The notes beneath the pieces were generated by a model. It made no database searches. It had not been told where the DNA came from and worked only from the letters and a program-made list of their open reading frames with translations. From NCBI GenBank assembly GCA_040508515.1, contig JBEVMS010000207.1, positions 1 to 7,170 of the forward strand: a stretch of 7,170 nucleotides of DNA. Direction: 5' to 3'. Position numbers and translations under genes: made by a program. The first letter of the stretch is position 1; every line of letters starts with the position of its first letter. The DNA comes from JBEVMS01 sp040508515. GTDB lineage: Bacteria; Pseudomonadota; Gammaproteobacteria; Xanthomonadales; Rhodanobacteraceae. This document shows positions 6,355 to 7,170 of the stretch, piece by piece.

Positions 6355-6882
6355 TCATTGAGTAGCCGCGGGCAGCAAGGCCACTCCCAGCGTGCGTTGC
6401 AACAGTTGATCGGCGCCGGCCAACCAGACCGCGTCCGTGTTGCCGCGCAGATCGAGCGATCCGCCACCCAGAGTGGTGCCACTTTGCGGATCGATCAGCC
6501 GCATGTTGATGCTGAGGATCAGACGGCTTTCCTTCTGTACCCAAGTCAGCAGCAAACGCTGCGCGCCCTGCTTCAAAGCCCAGTCGGTGACGCAGGCGCG
6601 GCAATCGTTGTAGCGATAAGGCGGGTGCCGCTGCGCGGGCGTGTCGTCCAATAAGCGGTAGGCCACGGCTTGGCGCAGGCTGTGACGCAGACGTCCGTCG
6701 AGCAGGCGCACCCGCGCGGCATCGTCGGCGTGGTCATAGCGTTGCTCCGGCGGTGCCAGGTCGACCCATTCCACCTCGGCCATCAACAAGCGTGGCCGCG
6801 GGCTGGGTTCGGCCGCACGCAGCGGCACCAGCGCCGCCACGCCCAGCATCACCAGCAGCCACGTGGCCAGGCGAAAGCGCAT
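6355..6882 (-). CDS. Exported DUF3280-like protein of unknown function
   Basis: A 175-residue protein with a clear signal peptide (MRFR, hydrophobic run to about residue 21, likely cut near LRA-AEP at 23/24), so probably periplasmic. The mature part holds a CxxC pair (C94 and C97 in NDCRAC), the segment LLLTWVQKESRLILSIN (about 110-126) and a C-terminal RGNTDAVW (146-153). These match my memory of the DUF3280 family (also seen labelled DUF2380), which has no assigned function and which I recall near quinoprotein alcohol-oxidation genes. ATG 6882 is separated from the dehydrogenase stop by one base, implying translational coupling and a shared operon. An exported protein coupled to a cytoplasmic formaldehyde enzyme hints at a link with periplasmic alcohol oxidation. 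The CxxC could bind metal or form a disulfide; nothing in the sequence decides. Confidence 0.85.
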   Translation of the reverse strand: MRFRLATWLLVMLGVAALVPLRAAEPSPRPRLLMAEVEWVDLAPPEQRYDHADDAARVRLLDGRLRHSLRQAVAYRLLDDTPAQRHPPYRYNDCRACVTDWALKQGAQRLLLTWVQKESRLILSINMRLIDPQSGTTLGGGSLDLRGNTDAVWLAGADQLLQRTLGVALLPAATQ

Positions 6883-6883
6883 G

Positions 6884-7168
6884 TCAGTAGCGGATCACAG
6901 AGCGTATCGACTTGCCCTCGTGCATCAGGTCGAAGGCGTGGTTGATCTGCTCCAGCGGCAACTCGAATGTGACAAACGGATCGATCTTGATCTCGCCGGC
7001 CAGGTAGCGGTCCACGTAGCCCGGCAACTGGCTGCGGCCCTTGACCCCGCCGAACGCCGAACCGCGCCAGACCCGACCGGTCACCAACTGGAACGGGCGG
7101 GTGGAAATTTCCTGCCCCGCGCCCGCCACGCCGATGATGATCGACTCGCCCCAGCCCTTGTGGCAGCA
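6884..7168 (-). CDS. frmA: S-(hydroxymethyl)glutathione dehydrogenase / class III alcohol dehydrogenase (3' end only)
   Basis: The last 94 residues of a family of about 370, cut by the right edge of the window. The enzyme oxidises S-(hydroxymethyl)glutathione to S-formylglutathione with NAD (EC 1.1.1.284) in the cytoplasm. The visible frame begins CCHKGWGESIIIGVAGAGQE and continues with ISTRPFQLVTGRVWRGSAFG, GYVDRYLAGEIKIDPFVTFE and the terminus AFDLMHEGKSIRSVIRY, all strongly characteristic of the glutathione-dependent class (also named adhC or flhA). A GTG at 7129 is internal, not the start. Catalytic-zinc and cofactor-binding residues lie outside the window and cannot be checked. Its stop is one base from the start of the DUF3280-like gene, and gfa follows in the same direction. 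An S-formylglutathione hydrolase is not visible and might lie elsewhere. Confidence 0.95.
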   Translation of the reverse strand, partial: CCHKGWGESIIIGVAGAGQEISTRPFQLVTGRVWRGSAFGGVKGRSQLPGYVDRYLAGEIKIDPFVTFELPLEQINHAFDLMHEGKSIRSVIRY

Positions 7169-7170
7169 CT

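Noticed and set aside
6251..6604. N-terminal extension of the gfa frame up to 6604
   Set aside because: It overlaps the DUF3280-like gene in another frame and lacks family similarity; AGGAG before ATG 6250 marks the start.
6849..7169. 106-codon minus-strand open frame at the right edge
   Set aside because: It is an out-of-frame shadow of the class III alcohol dehydrogenase, whose correct frame shows a highly conserved family sequence.

Overview
The window is GC-rich (clearly above 60% by eye) and densely coded, with short intergenic gaps. Its proteins look proteobacterial: a sigma-54 (RpoN) enhancer-binding protein, a TonB-dependent outer-membrane receptor, a NarL-type two-component pair and glutathione-dependent formaldehyde-oxidation enzymes. 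The overall look suggests a gammaproteobacterium, perhaps Xanthomonadales/Rhodanobacteraceae-like. That placement is an impression from protein style; nothing in the window is a taxonomic marker.

Layout, left to right. (1) 3-833, plus strand: C-terminal part of an RpoN-dependent activator, cut by the window edge. (2) 844-3237, minus strand: a complete TonB-dependent receptor that converges on the activator with 10 bp between the stops. (3) 3238-3442: a 205-bp divergent promoter region with a weak -24/-12-like element and a 6-bp-arm inverted repeat. (4) 3443-4846, plus strand: a membrane sensor histidine kinase. (5) 4847-5007: a convergent gap that contains a decayed second copy of the kinase 3' end. 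(6) Minus-strand cluster, in transcription order: 3' end of glutathione-dependent formaldehyde dehydrogenase (7168-6884), a small exported DUF3280-like protein (6882-6355), a 104-bp spacer with two hairpins, S-(hydroxymethyl)glutathione synthase gfa (6250-5675), and a LuxR/NarL-type response regulator (5661-5008).

How the genes may work together. Gfa promotes condensation of formaldehyde with glutathione, and the class III alcohol dehydrogenase oxidises the adduct. The adjacent kinase and response regulator are the obvious cognate pair. The arrangement recalls the FlhSR/gfa/flhA region of Paracoccus denitrificans and the regulators of PQQ-dependent alcohol oxidation (ExaE/AgmR type). The receptor, the RpoN activator and the DUF3280-like protein suggest that a periplasmic alcohol-oxidation system, possibly PQQ-dependent, lies outside the window; this is inference. 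No RNA genes, insertion sequences, CRISPR arrays or complete mobile elements were seen. The least explained items are the kinase-tail duplication, the ligand of the receptor and the role of the DUF3280-like protein.
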